A stretch of 64,000 nucleotides of DNA, from NCBI RefSeq assembly GCF_001746205.1, contig NZ_MDCO01000006.1, positions 62,001-126,000 of the forward strand, read 5' to 3'. Origin of the DNA: Brachyspira hampsonii (lineage in GTDB: Bacteria; Spirochaetota; Brachyspiria; Brachyspirales; Brachyspiraceae). Under the pieces are notes generated by a model. The model worked only from the letters and a program-made list of their open reading frames with translations. It made no database searches and had not been told where the DNA came from. Positions 26,804-35,206 of the stretch are shown here, in pieces. The position numbers were made by a program, and so were the translations under genes. Numbering within the stretch: the stretch's first letter is position 1; the number at the start of each line of letters is the position of its first letter.

Positions 26804-27898
26804 TTATTTTAGATTGTCATTAAAAAACTGTGTTATTCTCTCAAAAGGTATTTTTGACATATCATCATATAATGAAACATGATCTGCGTCTTCTATTATT
26901 ACTAATTCTTTATTATTTCCTAATATTTCATTATAAACATCTTCAGAATAATATCTTGAATGTGCTTTGTCTCCTGCTATTAAAAGTACAGGAGTAGTAT
27001 CCAAATCCCCAAGATTATCCATTAAATTAAAGTTCCAGAAAGAAAAAGGCATAGTGGCAGTCCAAGAAGTAACAAAGTTTATAGCACGAGGGTGATAAGC
27101 TCTTTTTGCATAATAATTGTAAAAGGCAGCAAATACAGGATCAGCATTTTCTGGAAGTTCTTCAGGTACAACCATAGCAGAAGCCTGTATATTGTTGTTT
27201 TCATCAAAAGTAGGCTCATGATTACCTAAAGCATAATTTCCATTTTCAGCATCTTTCCAACGCTGCTCGCTTAAATATTCTCTTATTTTTCTTCTCTGCT
27301 CTTTTGTATAATAGTCTTGATGTCCTTTGCTCATATCTCTTGACATGTCATACATTGAAGCAGTTGCTACGGCTTTAATTCTAGTATCAGTACCAGCAGC
27401 AGTTATAGCCATACCAGAAAGTCCGCATATACCTATTGCTCCAATACGGTTTCTGTCTACATAATTAAGCAAACCTAAATAATCTACAGCAGCACTGTAA
27501 TCTTCTGTGAATATATCAGGCGAAGCATTATTTCTAACTTCTCCGCCGCTTTCACCTGTAAAAGATGGATCAAAAGCTAATGCTACAAAACCATTGCTAG
27601 CCATTTCCTGAGCGTATAAACCAGATGCCTGCTCCTTAACTGCTCCGAATGGTCCTGATACTACTAAAGCAGGATTTTTTTTGTTACTGTAGTCTTGAGG
27701 CAAATATAAATGTCCTGCTATTTCTATGCCATAACGATTTTTGAATCTTACTTCTTTCATTTCAATATTTGTGTAAACTGTAAATACTCTAGTGTCCATA
27801 TTATTTTCTCCTTTGTTTTGATTATTTTGTGTGCTGTTATTATTACAAGAAATTATAAATGATAGTAATAATAAAATTGATGATATTGTTTTTTTCAT
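26804..27898 (-). CDS. Lipoprotein alpha/beta hydrolase, dienelactone-hydrolase-like
   Basis: 364 residues. MKKTISSILLLLSFIISCNN is a lipoprotein signal with the Cys at position 18, so the enzyme is anchored in the envelope. The catalytic fold starts at MKEVRFKNRYGIEIAGHLYL. The nucleophile elbow is GAIGICGLSGMA with Cys, and LLIAGDKAHSRYYSEDVY and IIEDADHVSLYDD should hold the acid and His. It is a close paralogue of the signal-peptide hydrolase at 21440-22471. It is the second gene after an acetyltransferase (12-base gap), with AAGGAG before its ATG. The substrate is unknown. Confidence 0.82.
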   Translation of the reverse strand: MKKTISSILLLLSFIISCNNNSTQNNQNKGENNMDTRVFTVYTNIEMKEVRFKNRYGIEIAGHLYLPQDYSNKKNPALVVSGPFGAVKEQASGLYAQEMASNGFVALAFDPSFTGESGGEVRNNASPDIFTEDYSAAVDYLGLLNYVDRNRIGAIGICGLSGMAITAAGTDTRIKAVATASMYDMSRDMSKGHQDYYTKEQRRKIREYLSEQRWKDAENGNYALGNHEPTFDENNNIQASAMVVPEELPENADPVFAAFYNYYAKRAYHPRAINFVTSWTATMPFSFWNFNLMDNLGDLDTTPVLLIAGDKAHSRYYSEDVYNEILGNNKELVIIEDADHVSLYDDMSKIPFERITQFFNDNLK

Positions 27899-27910
27899 GA
27901 TAAACTCTCC

Positions 27911-28498
27911 TTAATTTTTATATTTTAGTTTGTTTATTTCTTTTATAACTTTGGATGGTATTCCTCCTACTATCACATTTGAAGGTACATCTTTATTAAC
28001 TAAAGCACCAGCTGCTATTATAGAGTTATCACCTATAGTTACTCCTGCAAGTATATGTGCTCCTGAACCTATCCATACATTATTTCCAATTACTACTTTT
28101 TTTGGGTAAGTTGTGCTTCTGTATTCTACTTCTATTCCATGATTTAGGGTTGAAATAGTAGCATTCATTCCTATAAATACATTATCACCTATAACAATTC
28201 CTCCTCTGTCTTGAAATGAACATCCGCAGTTGAAAAATACATTCTTTCCTATCTTTATATTTTTTCCAAAGTCAGTATAAAATGGAGGAAAGCAGGTAAA
28301 ACTTTTGTCTACCTTTTCACCTGTAAGCTCTTCAAATAATTCTCTTACCTCATCTGTAGTATGATATTTATTATTAATTTCCATAGTTATTTTTATTGCA
28401 TTCTGAGAGCATTCATATAAAAGCGGTGATAATTCTTTATCTTCGCTTGATATGGGGTTACCATCTTTGCAGTATTTAATAAACTCTTCCATATTCAT
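27911..28498 (-). CDS. Sugar O-acetyltransferase, Maa/LacA/NodL type
   Basis: 195 residues. An N-terminal cap with [20 protein letters not shown] (mac domain) and a left-handed beta-helix of hexapeptide repeats ([91 protein letters not shown]). The His in STLNHGI is the catalytic residue of this family. It transfers acetyl from acetyl-CoA to a sugar or similar hydroxyl. It leads the operon with the lipoprotein hydrolase. Upstream, a LysR-type palindrome matches the one before the other hydrolase gene. Confidence 0.92.
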   Translation of the reverse strand: MNMEEFIKYCKDGNPISSEDKELSPLLYECSQNAIKITMEINNKYHTTDEVRELFEELTGEKVDKSFTCFPPFYTDFGKNIKIGKNVFFNCGCSFQDRGGIVIGDNVFIGMNATISTLNHGIEVEYRSTTYPKKVVIGNNVWIGSGAHILAGVTIGDNSIIAAGALVNKDVPSNVIVGGIPSKVIKEINKLKYKN

Positions 28499-28582
28499 TT
28501 TAGTTATTCCTTATGTTTTTTATTTATTTGTATTTTACAGAAAAATTAAATTATATCAAATAATTATGTGTTATATATAATT

Positions 28583-28597
28583 ATACCTAAAAAGTAT
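28583..28597. promoter_or_regulatory. Candidate LysR operator (ATAC-N7-GTAT), second copy
   Basis: ATACCTAAAAAGTAT, inside a longer palindrome TTATAC-N7-GTATAA (28581-28599). It is the reverse complement of the 15-base site at 22556-22570 and lies 85 bases from the acetyltransferase start, the same distance as at the other locus. Confidence 0.72.
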
Positions 28598-28708
28598 AAT
28601 ATTAATACATATATTTAATAATCTTTTATATTAAAATGAATTTGCTTTTTTTATTTTTATGTATCATACTATAAGTAGGTGAAATACAAATAAAAAGGAT
28701 TTGCGATA

Positions 28709-30064
28709 ATGATAGAAAATTTTATACCTAATAAAAAAGTATTCGTATTTGATACTAATGTAATACTTCATGATTTTAAGTCAATATTTTCTTTTGAAGA
28801 GACAAATATAGTTATACCTATTACCGTACTTGAAGAGGTTGATAAGTTTAAAAAAGGAAGTGATACAATCAATTTTAATGCCAGAGAGTTTATAAGAGAG
28901 CTTGATGTTATAGTAGAGAAAAATGAAGAGCTTCAGGGAACCAAAGATATTTTTAAAAAAGGTGCTTTGCTTGATAATAAAAGTAAAGTATTTATAGATG
29001 TTAATAACGAAGAGAGAGATGATTTTAAAAAAATATTTTCAAACAGCATTCCAGATCATAAAATATTATCCTGTGCTTATAATATAAAATGCGAAAATCA
29101 GCGTGTAATTCTCATAACTAAAGATATTAATATGAGAATGAAAGCCAGAAGTTTAGGTATTGACACACAAGACTATAATACTGACAAGATAGAAAAATTA
29201 TCATCATTATTCACAGGTATAGAAAGCATATCTGGAGATAATGCACTCATTTATATAAAAGAGCTTAATGAAAATAAAGAGATAGCAGTAAAAGGTGAGC
29301 ATTCCATATATCCAAATACATATTTCTGCTACAGAGTAAAAGAAGATGATGAGGCAGTAATAGGTAAATATAAAGATGATACAAAAACAATAGTTCATGT
29401 CGATACAAATATAGATGCATACGGAATAAAACCTAGAAATGAAGAGCAGGCTATGGCTTTGGATGTTTTACTTGATAATGATATACCTTTAGTTACCATA
29501 ATGGGTAAAGCTGGTACTGGTAAAACTCTTTTAGCACTTGCAGCTGCTTTAGCAAAGAGAAGAGAGTACAGACAAATACTTTTAGCTCGTCCTGTAGTTG
29601 CACTTTCTAATAAAGATTTGGGCTTTCTACCCGGTGATATTAACAGTAAATTAGATCCTTATATGCAGCCTTTATTTGATAATCTTTCTGTTATACAGCA
29701 TGTACATTCTGATGACAGTGATGAAAGCAAAAACATTAAAAAAATGCTTGAAAATGAAAAGATAGTTATATCTCCTTTGGCATATATAAGAGGAAGAAGT
29801 TTGAACAAAATATATTTTATAGTAGATGAAGCTCAGAACCTAACGCCTCATGAAATAAAAACTATTATAACAAGAGCTGGTGAAGGTACAAAAATAGTTT
29901 TCACAGGCGATATTCATCAGATAGACACTCCGTATTTGGACGAAAGAAACAATGGTCTTACTTATTTAATAGACCGCACAAAAGCGGAAGTTTTAAGCGG
30001 TACCGTAACACTTGAAAAAGGAGAGCGTTCAAAACTTGCCGAGCTTGCTGCTAATGTATTATAA
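28709..30064 (+). CDS. PhoH-family ATPase with N-terminal PIN domain
   Basis: 451 residues. The PIN nuclease-like domain (1-150) has FVFDTNVILHDF, ITVLEEVDKFK and the acidic cluster ILITKDINMRMKA. The PhoH ATPase domain (from about 235) has Walker A MGKAGTGKTLLALA, LARPVVALSNKDLGFLPGD, Walker B FIVDEAQNLTPHEIKTI and VFTGDIHQIDTPYLD. This PIN-PhoH arrangement (PhoH2/YlaK-like) is thought to act on RNA as an ATP-dependent nuclease/helicase. AAAGGA precedes the ATG. A terminator follows, so it is a single-gene unit. Confidence 0.92.
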   Translation: MIENFIPNKKVFVFDTNVILHDFKSIFSFEETNIVIPITVLEEVDKFKKGSDTINFNAREFIRELDVIVEKNEELQGTKDIFKKGALLDNKSKVFIDVNNEERDDFKKIFSNSIPDHKILSCAYNIKCENQRVILITKDINMRMKARSLGIDTQDYNTDKIEKLSSLFTGIESISGDNALIYIKELNENKEIAVKGEHSIYPNTYFCYRVKEDDEAVIGKYKDDTKTIVHVDTNIDAYGIKPRNEEQAMALDVLLDNDIPLVTIMGKAGTGKTLLALAAALAKRREYRQILLARPVVALSNKDLGFLPGDINSKLDPYMQPLFDNLSVIQHVHSDDSDESKNIKKMLENEKIVISPLAYIRGRSLNKIYFIVDEAQNLTPHEIKTIITRAGEGTKIVFTGDIHQIDTPYLDERNNGLTYLIDRTKAEVLSGTVTLEKGERSKLAELAANVL

Positions 30065-30084
30065 AATTATATTTAAAAAATAAT

Positions 30085-30130
30085 AAAGCATAGAGTGGCT
30101 TATAAAAATCCCCCCTTTATGCTTTTTTGT
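30085..30130 (+). terminator. Rho-independent terminator after phoH
   Basis: AAAGCATA (30085-30092) pairs with TATGCTTT (30118-30125), with inner G/C pairing (GAGTGG against CCCCCC), followed by TTTGTTTTT. It begins 21 bases after the stop. Confidence 0.78.
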
Positions 30131-30804
30131 TTTTAACTAAAATAAAGTTTATGTTAATTTTTTTACTTAATTTAAAAAAAATACCCGTCCAAATGAATTT
30201 TAACTCACCGCACGGAGAATGAAATTTTATAATATAGTAAAATTTGAATTTCAAATAAAATCTATATTTTTAATTTTGTTATGCGTGCGTTGTGTGATAT
30301 TATAAATTAAAAAACGTTTGGGTGGGCAGCTAAAATGACTGTTCACATTAAAAAAATAAATACAATATAAAAATATCAGTAAGTATTTCAAGACTATAGG
30401 GTGGGAAAATGTAATTTAAGTTTTAAAAAATTTTCTCATTCCCCGCCCTTTATAGTTTATTGCTATGTTTGTGATAGCAATTTGGTTTATATTTGATATT
30501 TACACTGTTAAAGCACACCCGCCCAAGTTTTTATTAAATTTAAAGCCTATTTAACGCACGGTTAGAAATATTTAAAATATTAATAAATTTGAATTGAAAA
30601 TAAATTTATATTTTTAATTTTATTCTGCGTGCGGTAAGTAAAACATCAAATTTAAATTAAAGATTGTGAGTTAAAAACTTTTGAAACTAACATAAAAATA
30701 AGTTAATAAATCTCAGAGTGTTGTAGTAAAAACAAATTTAAAACTTGATAAATACAGACTAAATTATATAATTGTAATTCAATAAAAAATTATTTGGAAA
30801 TACT
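30131..30804. repeat. Gene-free region with G/C-rich inverted-repeat modules
   Basis: About 670 bases with no gene. G/C words in AT-rich DNA: ACCCGTCCAAAT near 30183, CCGCACGGAG near 30209, GCGTGCGTTG near 30283, TTTGGGTGGGCAGC near 30318, TATAGGGTGGGAAAATG near 30396, CATTCCCCGCCCTTTATAG near 30439, ACCCGCCCAAG near 30519, AACGCACGG near 30552 and GCGTGCGGTAA near 30627. CTATAGGGTGGG... can pair with ...CCCGCCCTTTATAG. This is the largest copy of the repeat family seen near 4.9 and 21.2 kb. The last 150 bases should hold the HEPN/MNT promoter. Confidence 0.55.
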
Positions 30805-31224
30805 ATGTCTAAGAATATTCGCTGGAAACAGAGATTTTATAACTTTGAAAAAGCCTTTAATTTATTAAAAAGTGTATTTGAAGAAAAAGAAATAAATGAA
30901 TTATCATTATTAGAACAGGAAGGAGTTGTTCAAAGATTTGAATATACTTATGAATTAGCTTGGAAAACTTTGAAGGATTATTTAGAATATAATGGAAGTT
31001 TAAATAATATAGATATATCACCTAGAAATATTTTTAAAGAAGCATACGCAGCAAAGATTATTAAAAGTCAAGATGATTTTATTGATATGATGTTAAGCCG
31101 TAATTTGCTTTCACATACTTATGATTTTATTAAATTCAAGGAAGTTATTAAAAGAATAGAAAATGATTATTTGAAAATATTGAATGAACTTTATAATTTC
31201 TTTTTGTATAAATTAAATGATTAA
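30805..31224 (+). CDS. HEPN-domain protein of a HEPN/MNT toxin-antitoxin pair
   Basis: 139 residues, all helical. It fits the HI0074-like nucleotidyltransferase substrate-binding family: VQRFEYTYELAWKTLKDYLE near residue 45 and the HEPN catalytic motif MLSRNLLSHTYDFI (Arg-x4-His-x-Tyr) near 100. In related pairs the HEPN protein is an RNase toxin that the partner MNT nucleotidyltransferase neutralises by adding AMP to the HEPN tyrosine. The partner gene follows after 13 bases. The active motif is intact. Confidence 0.9.
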   Translation: MSKNIRWKQRFYNFEKAFNLLKSVFEEKEINELSLLEQEGVVQRFEYTYELAWKTLKDYLEYNGSLNNIDISPRNIFKEAYAAKIIKSQDDFIDMMLSRNLLSHTYDFIKFKEVIKRIENDYLKILNELYNFFLYKLND

Positions 31225-31237
31225 AGGATAAATATTA

Positions 31238-31528
31238 ATGCTTGATGAAAATATAAAAGAAGGTATAAGAAATATATGCAGTTCTTATAAAAATATAGAA
31301 AAAGTTATACTTTTTGGATCTAGGGCGATTGATAAAGAAAAATATAATTCTGATATAGATTTGGCTTTAGTCGGAGAGTTTGATTTACTTTTTTGCGAAA
31401 GGTTAAAAGAAGAATTATCAGACCTTCCTACTCTTTTAAAATTCGATATAATTTCCTATAATAATATTGAAAATGATGAATTATTAAATGATATAAAAAA
31501 TTATGGAAAAATTATTTATAAAAAATAA
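31238..31528 (+). CDS. MNT nucleotidyltransferase antitoxin
   Basis: 96 residues. VILFGSRAIDKEKYNSDIDL gives the complete GS-x10-DxD signature of minimal nucleotidyltransferases. A third Asp probably lies in TLLKFDIISYNN. In the HEPN/MNT systems this enzyme AMPylates the HEPN toxin. It follows the HEPN gene with AAAGGA before its ATG, so both are made from one transcript. These pairs stabilise mobile DNA or act in defence. Confidence 0.92.
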   Translation: MLDENIKEGIRNICSSYKNIEKVILFGSRAIDKEKYNSDIDLALVGEFDLLFCERLKEELSDLPTLLKFDIISYNNIENDELLNDIKNYGKIIYKK

Positions 31529-31629
31529 TATACTAGTTTCAAAGTTGCTTTAGAGGATTAACTGTGAAATTATAAAATAGAATGTTTTATAGTGTATTGT
31601 TTTAGTATATAAATATGTATTCTTATGCC

Positions 31630-31710
31630 TGCCTACTGTACTTATAGTAAAGGCTACTTTGTTGTATTAGTCCATGCCTAAATGTAGTCTTTAAGCAGCA
31701 GGAGTAGGCA
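31630..31710. ncRNA. Candidate structured RNA (two nested stems) in a gene-free region
   Basis: The 484-base gap between the MNT and MATE genes is AT-rich except for this patch. TGCCTACT (31630-31637) pairs perfectly with AGTAGGCA (31703-31710). Inside, AAGGCTAC (31650-31657) pairs with GTAGTCTT (31684-31691) with one G-U pair. That gives a nested 80-base structure without a T-tract on either side. A small RNA, a cis-regulatory leader or a repeat remnant are possible; strand is unknown. I see nothing else in 31529-32012 beyond AT-rich DNA likely holding the MATE promoter. Confidence 0.35.
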
Positions 31711-32012
31711 TCACTTAGTATGTGTACAGCATGCAAAGAATCACTTTATATGCTTCTCATAGCAAAGAAACGCTTATAAAACTAAACACTGTATTTTTAA
31801 TTACTAAAAAATAATTATATAATACTTTTTAACTAATTCTATTATAAAAATATATTTAAAAAATTTGCTATTATTGATATAATTATTCTCTTGTGTGATA
31901 AATAAAAAAATTAATTTTTTTATTTTATTTATGCAAAAAATTATTTTTAATATAAAATAAAACATATAATAATCGGTTATATTGTTTATACGAGAAATTT
32001 TAAAGGATAAAT

Positions 32013-33866
32013 ATGATTAGTTTTTTTAAAAGTCAGTCTACAGAGGCAAGAAGAGATTTGATTCTTCATGGTCCTATTAGTAATACTTTAATAATGCTTT
32101 CTATTCCAACTCTTATAATGAGTATAGTTCAGTCTATGATACCATTAATGGACGGACTTTTTCTTAATAATGTTGCTGGTACTATTATAGCAAGCAGCGT
32201 GCATTTTTCAGAACCTATAATCAATATGATGACAGCATTATCTCAAGGTTTAGGTGTTGCTGCTATGGCTATAGTGGGGCAGTATAATGGACTAGGAGAC
32301 TTTAAAAATGCAAAAAGAATATCCACGCAAATAGTTGTTATAGGGGTAATGTTTGGAATTGCTATGGGTCCTACTCTATATGTTGTAAGTATATTAGTGT
32401 CAATGAATCTTCTACCTAATATTAAAGAGAATGTATTTACATATTTGTCTTTATATAGTTTTGTTATGCCTATGACATTTTTAGCTGCTTTGTATAATGG
32501 TATAAAAAACGCTAATGGTAAACCGGAAGCTACTCTTATAAGAAGTATAATATTGCTTCTTTTGAAAGTATTATTTAATTTTATATATGTTTATTTGCTT
32601 CATTTGGGTGTAGTAGGAAGTGTATTGGCTTCATTTTCCACTTATTCTATTGTAACTGTTTGGATGTATTATGATTTATTCATAAAAAAAAGCGATGATA
32701 AATTATCTTTAAAAGAATTTAAATTTGATTCTACAGTATTGAAGGAGCTTATGATTATAGGTATTCCTTCTATGCTCAATACATTTTTAACTAATTTAGG
32801 ATTCTTTCTTATCAATACAGAGGTTGAAAAATACGGTGCTTCTGTATTAAATGGTCAGGGTATATCTAATAATATAGTTAATATATGCTTTAATTTTACA
32901 GCTGCCTTTGGTTCTGCTGTTACTACAATGGTTAGTATGAATATAGGTGCTAAATATAATGATAAAGCTAAGAAATCATGTTATACAGGAATTATAATGT
33001 CAGTTATTACATCTATTATTCTTATAGCTATTATCATACCTCTTACGCCTCATCTTACTATACTTTTTACTAGGCAGGCTGAGGACTTATATGTAGCTAA
33101 TAAATCTCTTCCTATATTTGCTTTTGGGGTATTGGGATTTGGAGTGGCTATGGTTTCTCAGGGTGCTTTGATTGGACTTGGAAGAACTAGAATACCTCTT
33201 ATAATAAGCATACTTAGAATATGGCTTTTGAGATTTATATTTATTCTTTTAACAAGCAAATATTTATCATATTGGTCAGTATTTTGGGGCAATTTATTTT
33301 CAAACACTATGGCTGGCGTAATAGCACTTTCTATAATATTAAGAGTTCCTTGGGTTTCTGTTATTAATTTGAAAACACAAAACAGCCTTGTTTTAAGGAC
33401 TAGATTATTTGTGGATTCTTTAGGGGCTAGATTATTCCCTAAGAATATCGGTAAGAGAAAAGATTATGTTCAGAAGATGAGAGATAAATTGAGCAAAATA
33501 AAAGATCCTGTTAAACTTGTTTTATTTAGAGAGAAAGAACTTGAGAAGATAGAGAGAATGCAGGAGAGAGAAGAGAGAGAAAAACAAAGAGAAGAAAAGA
33601 GAAAATTAGAAAGGGCTGAATGGAGAATGCAGCTTGAAGAGATGAAGGAATTGAGAGAGAAGAAAAATCAAGAACGCAGAGAATATAATGAGAATAGGAA
33701 AAAAGAGAAAGAAGCTAAAAAATTACAGATGAAACAGGAAGTACAGGCTAGAAGAGAAGCAAGATATAAATTAAGAGAGGAGAAAAAATTGGAAAGTCAT
33801 AAGCGTAAGGAAGAAAGAATGAATTTGAAAAATAAAAATACAAAAAATAATCAGCCGAGAGAATAA
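32013..33866 (+). CDS. MATE-family efflux transporter with a long charged tail
   Basis: 617 residues. The first 455 form a 12-helix MATE transporter with the usual duplicated halves (ISNTLIMLSIPTLIMSIVQS; MIGIPSMLNTFLTNLGFFLI; GLGRTRIPLIISILRIWLLR). It likely exports cationic compounds using Na+ or H+. From about residue 470 to the end there is a cytoplasmic extension of about 150 residues made nearly all of Glu, Lys and Arg (EREEREKQREEKRKLERAEW and similar), a predicted long single helix or coiled coil. Most MATE proteins stop near 450-480 residues. ispD follows after 5 bases, so both are likely co-transcribed. Confidence 0.88.
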   Translation: MISFFKSQSTEARRDLILHGPISNTLIMLSIPTLIMSIVQSMIPLMDGLFLNNVAGTIIASSVHFSEPIINMMTALSQGLGVAAMAIVGQYNGLGDFKNAKRISTQIVVIGVMFGIAMGPTLYVVSILVSMNLLPNIKENVFTYLSLYSFVMPMTFLAALYNGIKNANGKPEATLIRSIILLLLKVLFNFIYVYLLHLGVVGSVLASFSTYSIVTVWMYYDLFIKKSDDKLSLKEFKFDSTVLKELMIIGIPSMLNTFLTNLGFFLINTEVEKYGASVLNGQGISNNIVNICFNFTAAFGSAVTTMVSMNIGAKYNDKAKKSCYTGIIMSVITSIILIAIIIPLTPHLTILFTRQAEDLYVANKSLPIFAFGVLGFGVAMVSQGALIGLGRTRIPLIISILRIWLLRFIFILLTSKYLSYWSVFWGNLFSNTMAGVIALSIILRVPWVSVINLKTQNSLVLRTRLFVDSLGARLFPKNIGKRKDYVQKMRDKLSKIKDPVKLVLFREKELEKIERMQEREEREKQREEKRKLERAEWRMQLEEMKELREKKNQERREYNENRKKEKEAKKLQMKQEVQARREARYKLREEKKLESHKRKEERMNLKNKNTKNNQPRE

Positions 33867-33871
33867 ATTTT

Positions 33872-34582
33872 ATGAATAATACAACTTTAGTAATATTAAT
33901 AGCAGGAAGTTCTAAAAGATTTTCAGGTAAAGTAAAAAAACAATTTATAAAAGTTGATAATAAGCCTATATTTATTCATACTCTTATAAATATGCTTAAA
34001 TTTAATTTTAATAATATTGTTTTAGTGAGTGCTGAAGAGGAGATAAAAAATATAAAAAAATATATTGAAAAAGAAGCTCTCATAAAAGAAAAAATAAGGA
34101 AAAATATTCATTATATAGTAGGCGGAAAAGAGAGGGTATATTCAGTATATAATGCTATGAGTTTTCTAAATGAACATAGAGAAGATATTAAAACAGATTA
34201 TGTATTCATTCATGATGGGGTAAGACCTTTAGTGAAGAAAAAGGAAATTATGCAGTTATATGAAGATGTTGTAAAGTATGATGCTGCTATTTTAGCTTCT
34301 AAGGTTGTGGATACAATAAAAAAAGTTAATGAAGATAAAACTATAATAGATACTATTGACAGAACTTATCTTTATAGGGCGGCAACTCCTCAGGGATTTA
34401 AATTTGATAATTACATGTATGCCATTGAAAAGTATATTAATGATAAAAATGCTGTTTTAGTTACGGATGATGCTGAAATATATAGTAAATATTTTGGAGA
34501 TGTAAAGATATCTGAATGTTCTTCTGATAATATAAAGATAACTAATAGAGAAGATTTAGATATTTTTATAAAATTAAGATAA
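33872..34582 (+). CDS. ispD: 2-C-methyl-D-erythritol 4-phosphate cytidylyltransferase
   Basis: 236 residues, normal for IspD. VILIAGSSKRFSGKVKKQFI replaces the usual AAGxGxRxG...KQ CTP-binding loop with slight changes; VGGKERVYSVYNAM, FIHDGVRPLV and LVTDDAEIYSKYFGDV are all conserved family motifs. It makes CDP-methylerythritol in the MEP isoprenoid pathway. It lies 5 bases after MATE and 75 bases before mcsA. The glycine-rich loop has SSKRFSGK, so activity is likely but the loop is somewhat divergent. Confidence 0.9.
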   Translation: MNNTTLVILIAGSSKRFSGKVKKQFIKVDNKPIFIHTLINMLKFNFNNIVLVSAEEEIKNIKKYIEKEALIKEKIRKNIHYIVGGKERVYSVYNAMSFLNEHREDIKTDYVFIHDGVRPLVKKKEIMQLYEDVVKYDAAILASKVVDTIKKVNEDKTIIDTIDRTYLYRAATPQGFKFDNYMYAIEKYINDKNAVLVTDDAEIYSKYFGDVKISECSSDNIKITNREDLDIFIKLR

Positions 34583-34657
34583 AATCATATTAATTATTTG
34601 CTTTTTTTTTTATTCAATGATAAAATTTTGATAATAAGTTATTAGGGGCGGTATATT

Positions 34658-35206
34658 TTGAAGTGCAATATATGTGGTAAAGAAAAAGCTGTATTATACA
34701 TTCAAGAAATAATCGGTAATGAAAGAAGAGAAATTTCTATATGCAAAGAATGTGAAATAAACGGCAATATTATAGAAAAATGTTTGGAATTAGAATTTAA
34801 TAATATCGATACCATATTTCCGAATTATAAATCATTGCCTTCAAAAAAGAAAAAGAAGAAAACTCCTAATTCTAATAAAATATGTAAAGTTTGCGGATAT
34901 TCCTTAGATAATTTTCTAAAAACAGGTATAGTATCATGTCCTAAATGCTATGAATATTTTAAATCAGAACTTAGCAGGTATATTAAAAAAATACATAGAG
35001 AAAATAAACATATAGGAAAAATATCCAGCAGAAATTTAACAAATAAAGATATAGAGTCCAAAATTAATAAATACAGAGAAGAAATAGAACTTCTTATAAA
35101 AATAGAAAAATACGAAGAAGCTGCTTTGATAAGAGATAAATTAGAACATTTGAAAAAAGATTTAATATCTAAAAAAACTAAGAGCGAAAAAAAAGATGTC
35201 CGTTAA
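34658..35206 (+). CDS. mcsA: McsA-like zinc-finger protein with UVR motif
   Basis: 182 residues from a TTG start, supported by AGGGG 8-9 bases upstream and the usual McsA opening (MKCNICGKEKA). Two zinc knuckle pairs are visible: CNICGKEKA...CKEC in the first 40 residues and CKVCGYSL...CPKC near 80-105. The C-terminal UVR motif IEKYEEAALIRDKLEHLKKD follows. McsA activates the arginine kinase McsB in the stress-response pathway of Gram-positives. The next gene overlaps by 11 bases and is the McsB homologue, so the pair is conserved. Confidence 0.82.
   Translation: MKCNICGKEKAVLYIQEIIGNERREISICKECEINGNIIEKCLELEFNNIDTIFPNYKSLPSKKKKKKTPNSNKICKVCGYSLDNFLKTGIVSCPKCYEYFKSELSRYIKKIHRENKHIGKISSRNLTNKDIESKINKYREEIELLIKIEKYEEAALIRDKLEHLKKDLISKKTKSEKKDVR

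Noticed and set aside
31529-32012. tRNA-like gene in the gap with G/C-rich words
   Set aside because: No acceptor stem with CCA context, no T-loop GTTCGA-type motif and no anticodon arm can be drawn; only the two nested stems remain.
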